This document shows positions 46,164 to 54,357 of a DNA stretch of 64,000 bases, piece after piece. Origin of the DNA: Acidithiobacillus ferrooxidans ATCC 23270 (GTDB taxonomy: Bacteria > Pseudomonadota > Gammaproteobacteria > Acidithiobacillales > Acidithiobacillaceae); NCBI RefSeq assembly GCF_000021485.1, contig NC_011761.1, positions 712,001-776,000 of the forward strand. The letters run 5' to 3'. Below the pieces are notes generated by a model. The model made no database searches, was not told the DNA's origin, and saw only the letters and a list, made by a program, of their open reading frames with translations. The translations under genes and the position numbers were made by a program. Every line of letters begins with the position of its first letter. The stretch's first letter is position 1.

Positions 46164-47162
46164 CTATAAGCCGTGGAGGAAGGCCATCAGGTCCGGCTGC
46201 TGACGCCAATGTTTCGTTGCCATCCCCTCTGCTGTGGGCGGAGCACATGTCGCCAACGCACGAGTTTTAGTCTCGAGGTCAGTCTCAGCGTAGATGTTGG
46301 TCGTAGTGAGCGAAACGTGTCCCAGCCAGGCTCGGACGGTATTGATGTCCACGCCAGCACGTAAAAGGTGGGTTGCCGTGCTGTGGCGGATCACATGTGG
46401 ACTGACCTGCTTCGTACTCATTGATGGCACTTGCACACAAGCCCTAGCAGCATGTCGTTCGACCATCGTATGGATACCAAAGCGTGTGATGGGTTGGCCG
46501 TTGCGATTTAAAAAAACTCGTTGATCCAACCCACGTTGCGTTGCTAGCGCACGCAATTGATCCAGAGTGGTCGGCCACAATGGACAGGTACGCCGCTTGT
46601 TACCTTTGCCGATAATGTGGGCGCATTGAGCATGCCAATCCACATCAACGATCCTGAGATCGGCAGCTTCACTGGCACGCGCCCCAGTGTTGTAGAGAAA
46701 CAGTAATAAGGCGTAATCACGTTGGCCTTGAGGGGTCTGGCGATCTGGAGATTCTAAAAGGGCGTCCATTTCTGGCTTTTCGAGATAGGTAATGCCTGGA
46801 TATGCCGTTTTTTTAAAAGGAATCAGCCGGATTTGTGAACACCACTCGATATGCTCAGGACTATTTTCACCAATGAATCGAGCCAACGCGTGCAGGCCGC
46901 CGAGGCGCTGATTGCGGGTGGCGGCGAGACAGTGGCGGCTTTCCTCAATATCACTAAGGAATTGACGGATAAGGTCTGCCGACAGATCAGATACCGTTAA
47001 TCGGTCCACGGATTTGTTGAGTTGTTTACTCACGTGGGGCAGAAAAAGGGACAGCATATCTCGATAGCTGCGCTGGGTATTTATCGAAAGATTGCGCTCT
47101 CGTACCAGATACTCCAGTAGAAATCGCCGTATCCAGGGGCCAAGCAGGGTCACGTCAGTCAT
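46164..47162 (-). CDS. RIT tyrosine recombinase, third gene (RitC position)
   Basis: A 332-residue tyrosine recombinase. An N-terminal SAM-like core-binding domain is followed by the catalytic residues: Arg in NTGARASEAADL, Lys in GKGNKRRTCPL, HVIRHSTATHLL, LGHVSLTTTNIY with the nucleophile Tyr. GGAG with a 7-nt spacer points to ATG 47162 rather than 47180. It overlaps the upstream recombinase gene by 8 bp. Confidence 0.85.
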   Translation of the reverse strand: MTDVTLLGPWIRRFLLEYLVRERNLSINTQRSYRDMLSLFLPHVSKQLNKSVDRLTVSDLSADLIRQFLSDIEESRHCLAATRNQRLGGLHALARFIGENSPEHIEWCSQIRLIPFKKTAYPGITYLEKPEMDALLESPDRQTPQGQRDYALLLFLYNTGARASEAADLRIVDVDWHAQCAHIIGKGNKRRTCPLWPTTLDQLRALATQRGLDQRVFLNRNGQPITRFGIHTMVERHAARACVQVPSMSTKQVSPHVIRHSTATHLLRAGVDINTVRAWLGHVSLTTTNIYAETDLETKTRALATCAPPTAEGMATKHWRQQPDLMAFLHGL

Positions 47163-48096
47163 GGTCTTTCTCCAATGCATAGTGTGCGAAGCGCAGGCTC
47201 GCCTCGTGAAGTAACTCTGGTGTCATGGTCAAATAACGTTGTGTTGCCGAAAGATCGACGTGCCCAAGATAGGTTGCCAACTTGGGCAACAAATCGCGCA
47301 AATCTGCACCGCAGCGATACCAGGCAATAAGGCGATGCACAGCGGCTGAGTGGCGAAGATCGTGAAGGCGTGGCTGATGCCTCGGGCCACCCTCTTTGAG
47401 GACGTCAGCTTTAGCGCGTACGCGCCGAAACAGACCATGGGCGGCGGATCTACTCAGTGGTGTGCCGTCACGGAAGCAGAAGAACGGCGCATCTGTAGCT
47501 GCTGAGTAGCGGTTATTCCGTTTGGCGATATATTCATTCAGAATTTGGGTTAAATCCTTGCCTAATGGGACTATGCGGGTCTTGTAAAACTTCGTCTCGC
47601 GAACATATAGAATGGTCTGTTGCAGGTCGACGTCATGGATATGGAGCGATAGCGCTTCACTGATTCTAAGTCCTGCACCATACATCAGTAACAGAAGGGC
47701 TTTGAAGACGTAATCGTCGATTCTGGAGCGTCCGGCGCAAAGAGCGGGAAGGACATCAATCAGTCTTTTCAACTCTGCGTGGGAATAAATATAAGGCACA
47801 AATATGGGCCCGTCCTGCTTTGGTACACTGCGAGGCAGCGGGATTGCAGTGACCATCCCGCGTGCCAATGCGAATCGGTAACATCCGGTTAACACATGAT
47901 ATTTCTTGTACCAGTAGGCCGTAACGGACCCCTTGCCATTTAAAAAAATAGATACGGCGTCTGCACCGATAGTTTCTATTGGCCTATCACCGACTGCCCG
48001 GCAAAAAGATCTCAACAAGTGGTCCTCTGTTAGAAACCGATATCCGAGCGCACGTTTATGGGCGATGTAGAGAGAAATCAGTTCTGAGAGGTTCAC
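47155..48096 (-). CDS. RIT tyrosine recombinase, second gene (RitB position)
   Basis: A 313-residue tyrosine recombinase with GAGLRISEALSL (Arg), the Lys in RETKFYKTRIVPLG, LHDLRHSAAVHRL and YLGHVDLSATQRYLTM (His and nucleophile Tyr). The GTG start at 48096 overlaps the first gene's stop (GTGA). All catalytic residues are present, so it is probably active. Confidence 0.85.
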   Translation of the reverse strand: MNLSELISLYIAHKRALGYRFLTEDHLLRSFCRAVGDRPIETIGADAVSIFLNGKGSVTAYWYKKYHVLTGCYRFALARGMVTAIPLPRSVPKQDGPIFVPYIYSHAELKRLIDVLPALCAGRSRIDDYVFKALLLLMYGAGLRISEALSLHIHDVDLQQTILYVRETKFYKTRIVPLGKDLTQILNEYIAKRNNRYSAATDAPFFCFRDGTPLSRSAAHGLFRRVRAKADVLKEGGPRHQPRLHDLRHSAAVHRLIAWYRCGADLRDLLPKLATYLGHVDLSATQRYLTMTPELLHEASLRFAHYALEKDHD

Positions 48097-49337
48097 AGTA
48101 AACCCCCCAAGTCGAATTCGGCGACCTGTCGCAACCCCGTCAGATCAACCTTGGTATAGCTCAGCGCCGAATTGGCGTTGCGATGACCAAGGTGATCACC
48201 AATTTGCTTTAGTGAAAAACCCGAAGAGAGGAGATGACTGGCACAGGCGTGACGCAGGCAGTGCGCCCCGCGAGGAGAGAGCGTGAGACCAAGCTGGTTT
48301 AAGCGTGCGCGGGCGACATGCGAGATACTCTCCGCCGAAAGTGGGCGCATGGGGGCACCGATCGTGAGGAATAACGCCCGATGTTCACACTGAGGACGTA
48401 CATCGCGCAGATAGCGCACAATGGCTTCGCCCACACTGGGCAGTAAGGGATAACGCTGAGCGATGCGCTGTTTAGGTCGTACCACGCAAATTTTATCCCC
48501 GTCCCAATCCAAATGCTCGAGTTGAAGTGCTGCGACCTCGCCACGGCGCAATCCGTACAATGCCAGCAACATCAAAATGGCGCGATCGCGAATATCTACA
48601 GGATGATCGCCAGCAGTACTGACCAAGAGACGCTGTACATCTTCCCAACCCGGGCCCTCCGGGATTCCCTCGCGGGTATATAGTCGCGGCGATTCAATGG
48701 TCGCCGTTAACCCTTTGGCACACCAGCCGCGAGCTTCAGCAAAAGCAAAAAAGCTGCGTAAGGAGCTGGCCAATGAGCCCAGTGAGGCGCGCGTCCAGCC
48801 TTGTTGGCCCTTCAGTTCGACGAAGGCATCGAGATCGCAAATGGTGATTGCATCCAGCGTGCCTCGTGGCGGATTTAATCCGGCGAAAAACCAGCCAAGC
48901 CGTTCACAACGGGTTGCAATAGTCACGGGAGATAGTCCCCGTTCTTCGCGCATGTGGCGAGCAAAAATCCCTATTTGTACCGCGAAACTATCCTGAGGTT
49001 TCGCAGCTTGTCCAAGACAACCCATATGTCGCGCCCATTCCGTCGCGAAATGGATAAACATCTGGCGAGTGCTCTTCGATTCCTTGGTCTGGGTTGATTG
49101 GCGTTTAAAGCGCGTCCGGTGATCTACAGCAATCCTAATGTCTTGCATAGTCACCTTGCCATGATCAATGCCAATGTACTCTGCGACAGCCCAGATCACC
49201 CAAGAAATCTTCTTGAGCATGGAGGGCGAGTAACCTACCTGCGCACAGTGTTTGAGAAAATTATCCCTCTCTTCTGCGAGCGGAGCCCCCAGATAACGCG
49301 CCAACGTAGTGGGGCGCTTGATAAGTACTTCCATCAT
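48093..49337 (-). CDS. RIT tyrosine recombinase, first gene (RitA position)
   Basis: A 414-residue tyrosine recombinase, the longest and first translated of the trio. Catalytic blocks are LYGLRRGEVAALQL (Arg), VRPKQRIAQRYPL, HCLRHACASHLL and LGHRNANSALSYTKVD (His and nucleophile Tyr). The extra N-terminal length is a core-binding domain plus about 100 residues. The frame begins with two ATG codons (49337 and 49334). Confidence 0.85.
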   Translation of the reverse strand: MMEVLIKRPTTLARYLGAPLAEERDNFLKHCAQVGYSPSMLKKISWVIWAVAEYIGIDHGKVTMQDIRIAVDHRTRFKRQSTQTKESKSTRQMFIHFATEWARHMGCLGQAAKPQDSFAVQIGIFARHMREERGLSPVTIATRCERLGWFFAGLNPPRGTLDAITICDLDAFVELKGQQGWTRASLGSLASSLRSFFAFAEARGWCAKGLTATIESPRLYTREGIPEGPGWEDVQRLLVSTAGDHPVDIRDRAILMLLALYGLRRGEVAALQLEHLDWDGDKICVVRPKQRIAQRYPLLPSVGEAIVRYLRDVRPQCEHRALFLTIGAPMRPLSAESISHVARARLNQLGLTLSPRGAHCLRHACASHLLSSGFSLKQIGDHLGHRNANSALSYTKVDLTGLRQVAEFDLGGLL

Positions 49338-49449
49338 GATCGACCGCCTTTTTCAACAAAATGGACGGTCATCATCCCATGAAGTCGACAAAATTATGTG
49401 GCGTAGATTTGACATGAGGCCTTGACCTATATGGGGACTTTCATTGGTC

Positions 49450-49481
49450 GCCACATATTTTAAAGCGCCACATAATGGTAC
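49450..49481 (-). repeat. RIT right inverted repeat
   Basis: Perfect inverse copy of 46068-46099. It is followed outside by a palindrome of TTATGTGG and CCACATAA (49482-49501) that has no counterpart at the left end. Confidence 0.88.
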
Positions 49482-49502
49482 TTATGTGGTCGGCCACATA
49501 AA

Positions 49503-50087
49503 TACCAGAATGGGAAGCAGGAGTGCTTCTGGGGCCAGATCGAAGGTCGCCTGCTGCCCATGCTGGAGGGCGAAGAGGGGTTGACCCTGGGTGCCCTGAA
49601 CCGGGCGACGCAGGCCTGGGTAGAGCGGGAGTATCATCGTGCCCGCCATAGCGAGATCGGCACTACCCCGCTGGCCTGCTATCTGGAGGGTCACAGTGTC
49701 GCCCGGGAATGCCCTTCCGTCACCGAGTTGTCCCGTGCCTTCCGCATCGAAGTCCGGCGGCGGCAACGGCGCTCGGACGGCACGGTGAGTCTGGAGGGCA
49801 AGCGCTTCGAGATTCCTGCCCGCTACCGCACCCTCCCGGAGGTCACCCTGCGCTATGCCCGCTGGGATCTGACCCAGGTCGATCTGGTGGAACCGCGCAC
49901 GGGTACGGTCCTCTGCCCGATCCACCCGCTGGATAAAACCGCCCATGCCGACGGGGCGCGCCGAACCCTGAACCCGACACCGGACCTCAGCCCCTTGCCG
50001 GCCACCGGTATGGCCCCGCTGATGCGTCAACTACTCGCCGAATATGCCGCCACCGGCGTTCCCGCCCGCTATCTGCCCAAGGAGTAA
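49503..50087 (+). pseudogene. DDE transposase, 3' part
   Basis: The remaining 194 codons of the transposase. It starts with YQNGKQECFWGQIEG, which supplies the catalytic Glu region, followed by the rest of the core (YHRARHSEIGTTPLACYLEG) and a Mu-type beta-barrel C-terminal domain (SLEGKRFEIPARYR). In this state it has no start of its own at the right place. It ends 3 bp before the ATPase gene. Confidence 0.85.
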
Positions 50088-50090
50088 ACC

Positions 50091-50930
50091 ATGAGTCAAA
50101 CGTTACTGGCCCTCTACGGGCTCAAGTGGAATCCCTTCTCCGCCGATCTGCCCATTGCGGCGGTCAGTGTCCCGCCCAAAGTCGAGGATTTCTGCTGGCG
50201 GATAGAACATGCTCTGGTCCGGGAGGGGGGCTTCGCTCTGATCCAGGGCGATCCCGGCACCGGCAAGAGCGTGATCCTGCGCTTGCTGGCGGAGCGCCTG
50301 TCCCGGTTGCCGGATCTGACCGTCGGCGCCATCCATCACCCGCAGAGCAATCTCGCGGACTTTTACCGGGAACTGGGAGATATCTTTGCCGTCTCCCTCA
50401 AACCCAGTAACCGCTGGGGCGGCTTCAAGGCCCTGCGCGAGCGCTGGCTCGCCCATCTGGAGGCCACCCGCCGTCGCCCGGTGTTGCTCATTGACGAGGC
50501 CCAGGAGATGAATGCCCCGGTGCTCTGCGAACTGCGCCTGCTGTCCAGTGCCCGCTTCGATTCCCAGAGCTTGCTCAGTGTCCTCCTCGCCGGGGATGCC
50601 CGACTCACCGAAAAACTGCGCCGGGAAGAACTGGTCCCGCTGGGCAGTCGCATCCGGGTCCGTCTGCACACCGAGTCTGCCAGCCGTAATGAACTGCTCG
50701 GCTGCCTGGAACACCTGATGACCGAAGCCGGTAACGCCGGACTGATGACGGCAGGTCTCTGCCAGACCCTCTGTGATCATGCCATGGGTAATTACCGGGT
50801 GCTCACCCAAATGGCGGCCGAACTCCTGGCGGCCGCCACCCAACGCCAACTGGATCAACTGGACGAGAAGCTGTTCCTCGAACTCTACGGCCCCGCCCAG
50901 CAACCCGCCCGGCGCAAAGCCGCACACTGA
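50091..50930 (+). CDS. ExeA/TniB-like AAA+ ATPase of the transposon
   Basis: A 279-residue AAA+ ATPase. FALIQGDPGTGKSVILRLLA is Walker A (about residues 45-64) and RPVLLIDEAQEMN is Walker B with a Sensor-type Ser-Arg region after it. Proteins of this type (MuB, TniB, ExeA-like) bind DNA and choose or protect the target for a DDE transposase. The gene starts 3 bp after the transposase stop. Confidence 0.85.
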   Translation: MSQTLLALYGLKWNPFSADLPIAAVSVPPKVEDFCWRIEHALVREGGFALIQGDPGTGKSVILRLLAERLSRLPDLTVGAIHHPQSNLADFYRELGDIFAVSLKPSNRWGGFKALRERWLAHLEATRRRPVLLIDEAQEMNAPVLCELRLLSSARFDSQSLLSVLLAGDARLTEKLRREELVPLGSRIRVRLHTESASRNELLGCLEHLMTEAGNAGLMTAGLCQTLCDHAMGNYRVLTQMAAELLAAATQRQLDQLDEKLFLELYGPAQQPARRKAAH

Positions 50931-50940
50931 GGAGCCCGTC

Positions 50941-51144
50941 ATGATCTCTTACCCCTGCAACGACCAGACGCCCCTGCCGCCGCTCTCCGACGAGGCCGCC
51001 GTCACGGTCCTGGAGTTCCTGCACCACTTCACCGAATGCTTCGAGAGTCAGTACTACGGGGAGATCCACCGGTATTACGAAGAACGATCACAGGCCAATA
51101 CTCAGGCTGCTGAGCTGCCACCTGCCGACGATCCGCTGTTCTGA
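50941..51144 (+). CDS. Small protein of the transposon
   Basis: A 67-residue acidic protein (LSDEAAVTVLEFLHHFTECF, then YYGEIHRYYEERSQ). It follows the ATPase gene by 10 bp and GAGGAG lies 5 nt before the ATG. No family is recognised by name. Its constant place after the ATPase would suggest an accessory role in transposition. Confidence 0.6.
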   Translation: MISYPCNDQTPLPPLSDEAAVTVLEFLHHFTECFESQYYGEIHRYYEERSQANTQAAELPPADDPLF

Positions 51145-51162
51145 AAAACTGACCAATCCAAG

Positions 51163-51206
51163 AGCCATGCCGCCCCGTTCACAAAATCGGGCTGCGTGGC
51201 TTTTTT
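51163..51206 (+). terminator. Intrinsic terminator at the end of the transposon operon
   Basis: A long imperfect stem (AGCCA...TGGCT with inner GC and CCCG/CGGG pairs) is followed by six T. It would stop transcription of the transposon genes before the resumed hsdS and downstream restriction genes. Confidence 0.6.
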
Positions 51207-51273
51207 ATGCCGCCGTCTGCCCCTCAAATATGTTGACCAGTGAACCATCGATTTGGGTGACCACACTCACTGG

Positions 51274-51401
51274 TCGCGCTCGAAACAAAAGTTGAAGTCG
51301 CCGAGAAGAAAGTCACGGTACTGAAAGACCTTTTCCGCACCCTCCTTCACGAACTGATGACCGCGAAGACCCGCGTTAACGAACTAGAGATTTCCACATG
51401 A
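51274..51401 (+). pseudogene. hsdS: Type I specificity subunit, 3' part
   Basis: This stretch encodes ETKVEVAEKKVTVLKDLF, then RTLLHELMTAKTRVNELE and a stop. It is the distal conserved coiled coil of an HsdS. Joined at CTGG to the 5' part (43298-44402) it gives one continuous frame of about 410 codons. The stop overlaps the ATG of the next gene (ATGA), showing that the TrlF-like gene was originally coupled to hsdS. Confidence 0.85.
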
Positions 51402-54352
51402 GCACGCCCCAAATCCCAATAAAGATTGCGCCTTCACGTTGGCCTCGTGGGTCAGAATGGCGGCGATGGGATCTCCATGTCCACACACCAGAGAGCAGAC
51501 TCGGATCACCGTTCGGTGGATTGACTTGGGCCCAATACGTGACCGAGATTGAGACAGCAGCAGCGGCGGCGAAGATTTCTGTAATTGGAGTCACCGACTA
51601 CATGACTCTCGATGGATACGAGAAGTTATGCGCGGAAAAGAAAACAAACGGTCGCTTGAGCACGGTCGATTTATTGATTCCGAATATCGAGTTCAGGATG
51701 ATGCCGCAGACCGCCGATGGGAAGGCTCTGAACCTCCACTTATTGATCGACCCTTCTGAGGATGATCATATCGATAAGATAAAGCGGGCACTAAGAAATC
51801 TGAAGTTCGACTACGACGGGCAACCTTACGGTTGCTGTCGGGAAGATCTGATCGAATTTGGTCGAGCTCAAGACCCGCTGCTTGCAGACGATGATGCCGC
51901 ATATACGTTCGGAATTCGACAATTCAAACCGGATCGAACTGCGATTAAAAAGTGGCTCGATGGCGAGAGGTGGCTCCGAAGCAATTCGTTGATTGGAATC
52001 GCAAACGGAAAGGATGGGATCAGCGGACTCCCTCTAGATGGCTTTGGTGCCGTCCGTGATGAAATCCTGAAATGGAGCCACTTCGTATTCTCGGGAAACC
52101 CGCGCGATCGTGAACACTACCTTGGCCTCAAGGCGGGCACACCCAAGGATGAAATCATTCGTCAGTATCGTTCGTTGAAACCATGCGTTCACGGCTCCGA
52201 TGCACACGAAGTTGAGCCGCTATTTAAACCCGATAACGAACGTTTCTGCTGGGTTAAAAGCGATCCCACCTTCCATGGATTACGCCAGATTCTCTGGGAG
52301 CCCGAAGACCGTGTTCATATCGGGACTCTACCCCCTCAGCCGTCCGACCATAGTCAGCAAATTCGAAGGATTTCGCTTTCGAATAGCTCAGGATGGTTCG
52401 CGACTGATTCGATCGAATTAAACGCGGGGCTCGTGGCGGTAATTGGTGAGAAGGGCGCGGGCAAAACTGCCGTCGCCGACCTTTCATCGTTTGCGTCAGG
52501 CTACCCGATGGATCGGAAATCCCAGTCGTCCTTCATCACAAAAGGAGCGCTGCATCTCTCCGGAACAAAGATTGAACTCGAATGGGGAGGCGGCGACAGG
52601 ACGGAAGGAGTTCTTACAGACTCCCCACTAAGCTCCACCCGGCCGCGTGTCCGGTATCTATCTCAGGACTTTGTCGAGCGATTGTGCTCTTCGGATCATG
52701 AAGGAACGGAACTCCAGAAAGCGATTGAGGACGTAGTTTTTGCGAAGTTGGACGAAATCCAAAAGGAAGGCTACTCATCGTTTGGCGAGCTAAGGAAAGC
52801 CCGAGAAGCCGCATCTAATATCCAAAAGGAAGCACTCCGGGGGGAACTTGCGACCCTTCACAAGAAAGTCGATAGGCTCCAAGAAGCAATCGACCAAAGA
52901 GGCTCGAAAATAAGAGCAAAGGCTGAGGTTGAAAAGCAGGTTGAAGAGCTAAAGAAGCAGCTGCCTGACGCGACTCAATCGGTCGATCAGAAGATTCTGG
53001 AAGAACTTGAAAAGCAACAGATCCTCCTAAGAGAGCTCGAAGAGCAGATCGCCAACAGAAGCCGGCGACGCCGGACAATTGAGGGAGCAATAGAATCGTA
53101 TGGCGCCATCAAGAAAAGCACTACTCAGGAAGTAGCAAAAGTCGGGAAGCAGTTGCTCGACGCCGCCGTGGCGGAATCCACGGTGCAGAAAATCGGGCCA
53201 ACATGGGCACCGGATGTCGATGACCTCCTGCAGAAGGAAGTCGAGAAATTGGACGCTGAGATCGTAGCCTTGAAAGGGGCGGATGGTGCCCCGCTGAACC
53301 CACTGTCCGTATTTGGCGTTCAGATTGAAATTGCGAGGCTTAAGGAGCTAGTCGCAAAAGATGAGGTTAGCCGGAAGCGTCTTCTCGATCTTCAAAAACA
53401 GATCGCGGAGCGGAGCGCGAATGCAGAACGATTGGCCAAGGAGATTCTGAATCTCGATGAGAAAGTCACGAGGGCACTTGAAAAACAGAAGGCCAAACAG
53501 GTCGATCTGTATCTTGACGTGTTCAAAGCACTGTCAGCCGACGAGGCCGGTTTGAAGGAGCTTTACTCGCCGATGCAGGACGCGATAGACCAGCTCGGAG
53601 AGGAGATGCAATTCAGTGTTTCAGTCGGATACCAAATTGACGCGAAATCTTGGCTAGACCGGTCGGCAAGATTCTTCGATGGCCGCCGAGTTGGCGCCGA
53701 AGCCAAGCGTGAAGAGATTGAGAGAATTGTTGAGACAAAGCTGGTGCCCGCATGGAAGAGCGGTGACCTGGAAAACATTAAGACCGCGTTTGAAGAGTTT
53801 CTTGCTGCGGTAGACATTCGATCGTTTCCGGAAAAGTTCGGAACGTCGAAATCCTCCAGAGTCGAGCTTTCCGATTGGATCTACTCGGTCGATCACATTG
53901 AGCTGTCCTACAAGATTCACTACGCGGGAACTGAGCTCGAATACCTTTCACCAGGCACTCGTGGGATAGCACTCCTAGTGCTCTACTTGCTGATGGATGA
54001 GGACGACACACGGCCGCTCTTGATTGATCAACCGGAAGGCAATTTGGACAATTCTTCCGTCTACAAGCAACTGGTGCCCTACATCAGGAAAGCGAAGAAA
54101 CGTCGGCAGATTATTCTAATTACCCATAACCCGAATCTTGTTGTAGCGACAGATGCCGAACAGGTCATTATTGCGACAGCGGAGCGACCTACTACCCAGC
54201 CATATCCCTGTCTAAACTACGACTCGGGCGGTCTAGAACATTCAGTTGCTGGAACTGATATGGGCGTTCGCGAAGCGGTTTGTTTGCTTCTCGAAGGCGG
54301 TGAGGACGCATTCAGAGCACGTGAAAATAGATATTCTCTCGTGCAACTTTAG
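51398..54352 (+). CDS. TrlF-like PHP-domain / SMC-type ATPase in the hsd operon
   Basis: A 984-residue protein. The N-terminal PHP domain starts with WDLHVHTPES (metal-binding HxH, residues 26-28) and has a second metal block CVHGSDAHEVE near residue 265. An ABC/SMC-like ATPase follows: GEKGAGKTAVADLS (Walker A, about 351), a long coiled coil (about 470-700), the signature LSPGTRGIALL (about 850) and PLLIDQPEGNLDN (Walker B, about 871). The PHP fold suggests nuclease or phosphoesterase activity controlled by ATP. Relatives are found inside type I restriction loci; the molecular role is not known to me. GC content is lower than in hsdM or hsdR. Confidence 0.8.
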   Translation: MSTPQIPIKIAPSRWPRGSEWRRWDLHVHTPESRLGSPFGGLTWAQYVTEIETAAAAAKISVIGVTDYMTLDGYEKLCAEKKTNGRLSTVDLLIPNIEFRMMPQTADGKALNLHLLIDPSEDDHIDKIKRALRNLKFDYDGQPYGCCREDLIEFGRAQDPLLADDDAAYTFGIRQFKPDRTAIKKWLDGERWLRSNSLIGIANGKDGISGLPLDGFGAVRDEILKWSHFVFSGNPRDREHYLGLKAGTPKDEIIRQYRSLKPCVHGSDAHEVEPLFKPDNERFCWVKSDPTFHGLRQILWEPEDRVHIGTLPPQPSDHSQQIRRISLSNSSGWFATDSIELNAGLVAVIGEKGAGKTAVADLSSFASGYPMDRKSQSSFITKGALHLSGTKIELEWGGGDRTEGVLTDSPLSSTRPRVRYLSQDFVERLCSSDHEGTELQKAIEDVVFAKLDEIQKEGYSSFGELRKAREAASNIQKEALRGELATLHKKVDRLQEAIDQRGSKIRAKAEVEKQVEELKKQLPDATQSVDQKILEELEKQQILLRELEEQIANRSRRRRTIEGAIESYGAIKKSTTQEVAKVGKQLLDAAVAESTVQKIGPTWAPDVDDLLQKEVEKLDAEIVALKGADGAPLNPLSVFGVQIEIARLKELVAKDEVSRKRLLDLQKQIAERSANAERLAKEILNLDEKVTRALEKQKAKQVDLYLDVFKALSADEAGLKELYSPMQDAIDQLGEEMQFSVSVGYQIDAKSWLDRSARFFDGRRVGAEAKREEIERIVETKLVPAWKSGDLENIKTAFEEFLAAVDIRSFPEKFGTSKSSRVELSDWIYSVDHIELSYKIHYAGTELEYLSPGTRGIALLVLYLLMDEDDTRPLLIDQPEGNLDNSSVYKQLVPYIRKAKKRRQIILITHNPNLVVATDAEQVIIATAERPTTQPYPCLNYDSGGLEHSVAGTDMGVREAVCLLLEGGEDAFRARENRYSLVQL

Positions 54353-54357
54353 TCATC

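Larger units (their letters stand above)
46073..49502. mobile_element. RIT (recombinase in trio) element
   Basis: Three overlapping tyrosine recombinase genes in one direction, the defining content of RIT elements. Perfect 32-bp inverted repeats lie at 46068-46099 and 49450-49481. A further about 21 bp at the right end contain a palindrome built from TTATGTGG and CCACATAA. TACC occurs at both junctions (46069-46072 and 49503-49506), and removing the element with one TACC restores the transposase frame. Confidence 0.82.
44403..51269. mobile_element. DDE/AAA transposon inserted in hsdS
   Basis: The ends are TGAGTACGGTCA (44403-44414) and, inverted, TGAGTGTGGTCA (51269-51258), ten of twelve identical. 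It is flanked by CTGG direct repeats (44399-44402 and 51270-51273). Deleting the element and one CTGG restores an uninterrupted hsdS frame. Cargo in order is a zinc-binding protein, a DDE transposase gene (split by a RIT element), an ExeA/TniB-like ATPase and a small protein, so it belongs with the Mu/Tn7/Tn5053-like transposons that use an ATPase partner. Without the inserted 3.4 kb it would be about 3.4 kb long. Confidence 0.8.

Noticed and set aside
46164-49337. The three recombinases as the integrase of the tRNA-Arg island
   Set aside because: They lie in the middle of the island inside their own perfect inverted repeats and interrupt a transposase gene, so they belong to a later RIT insertion; the island integrase relic is next to the tRNA.
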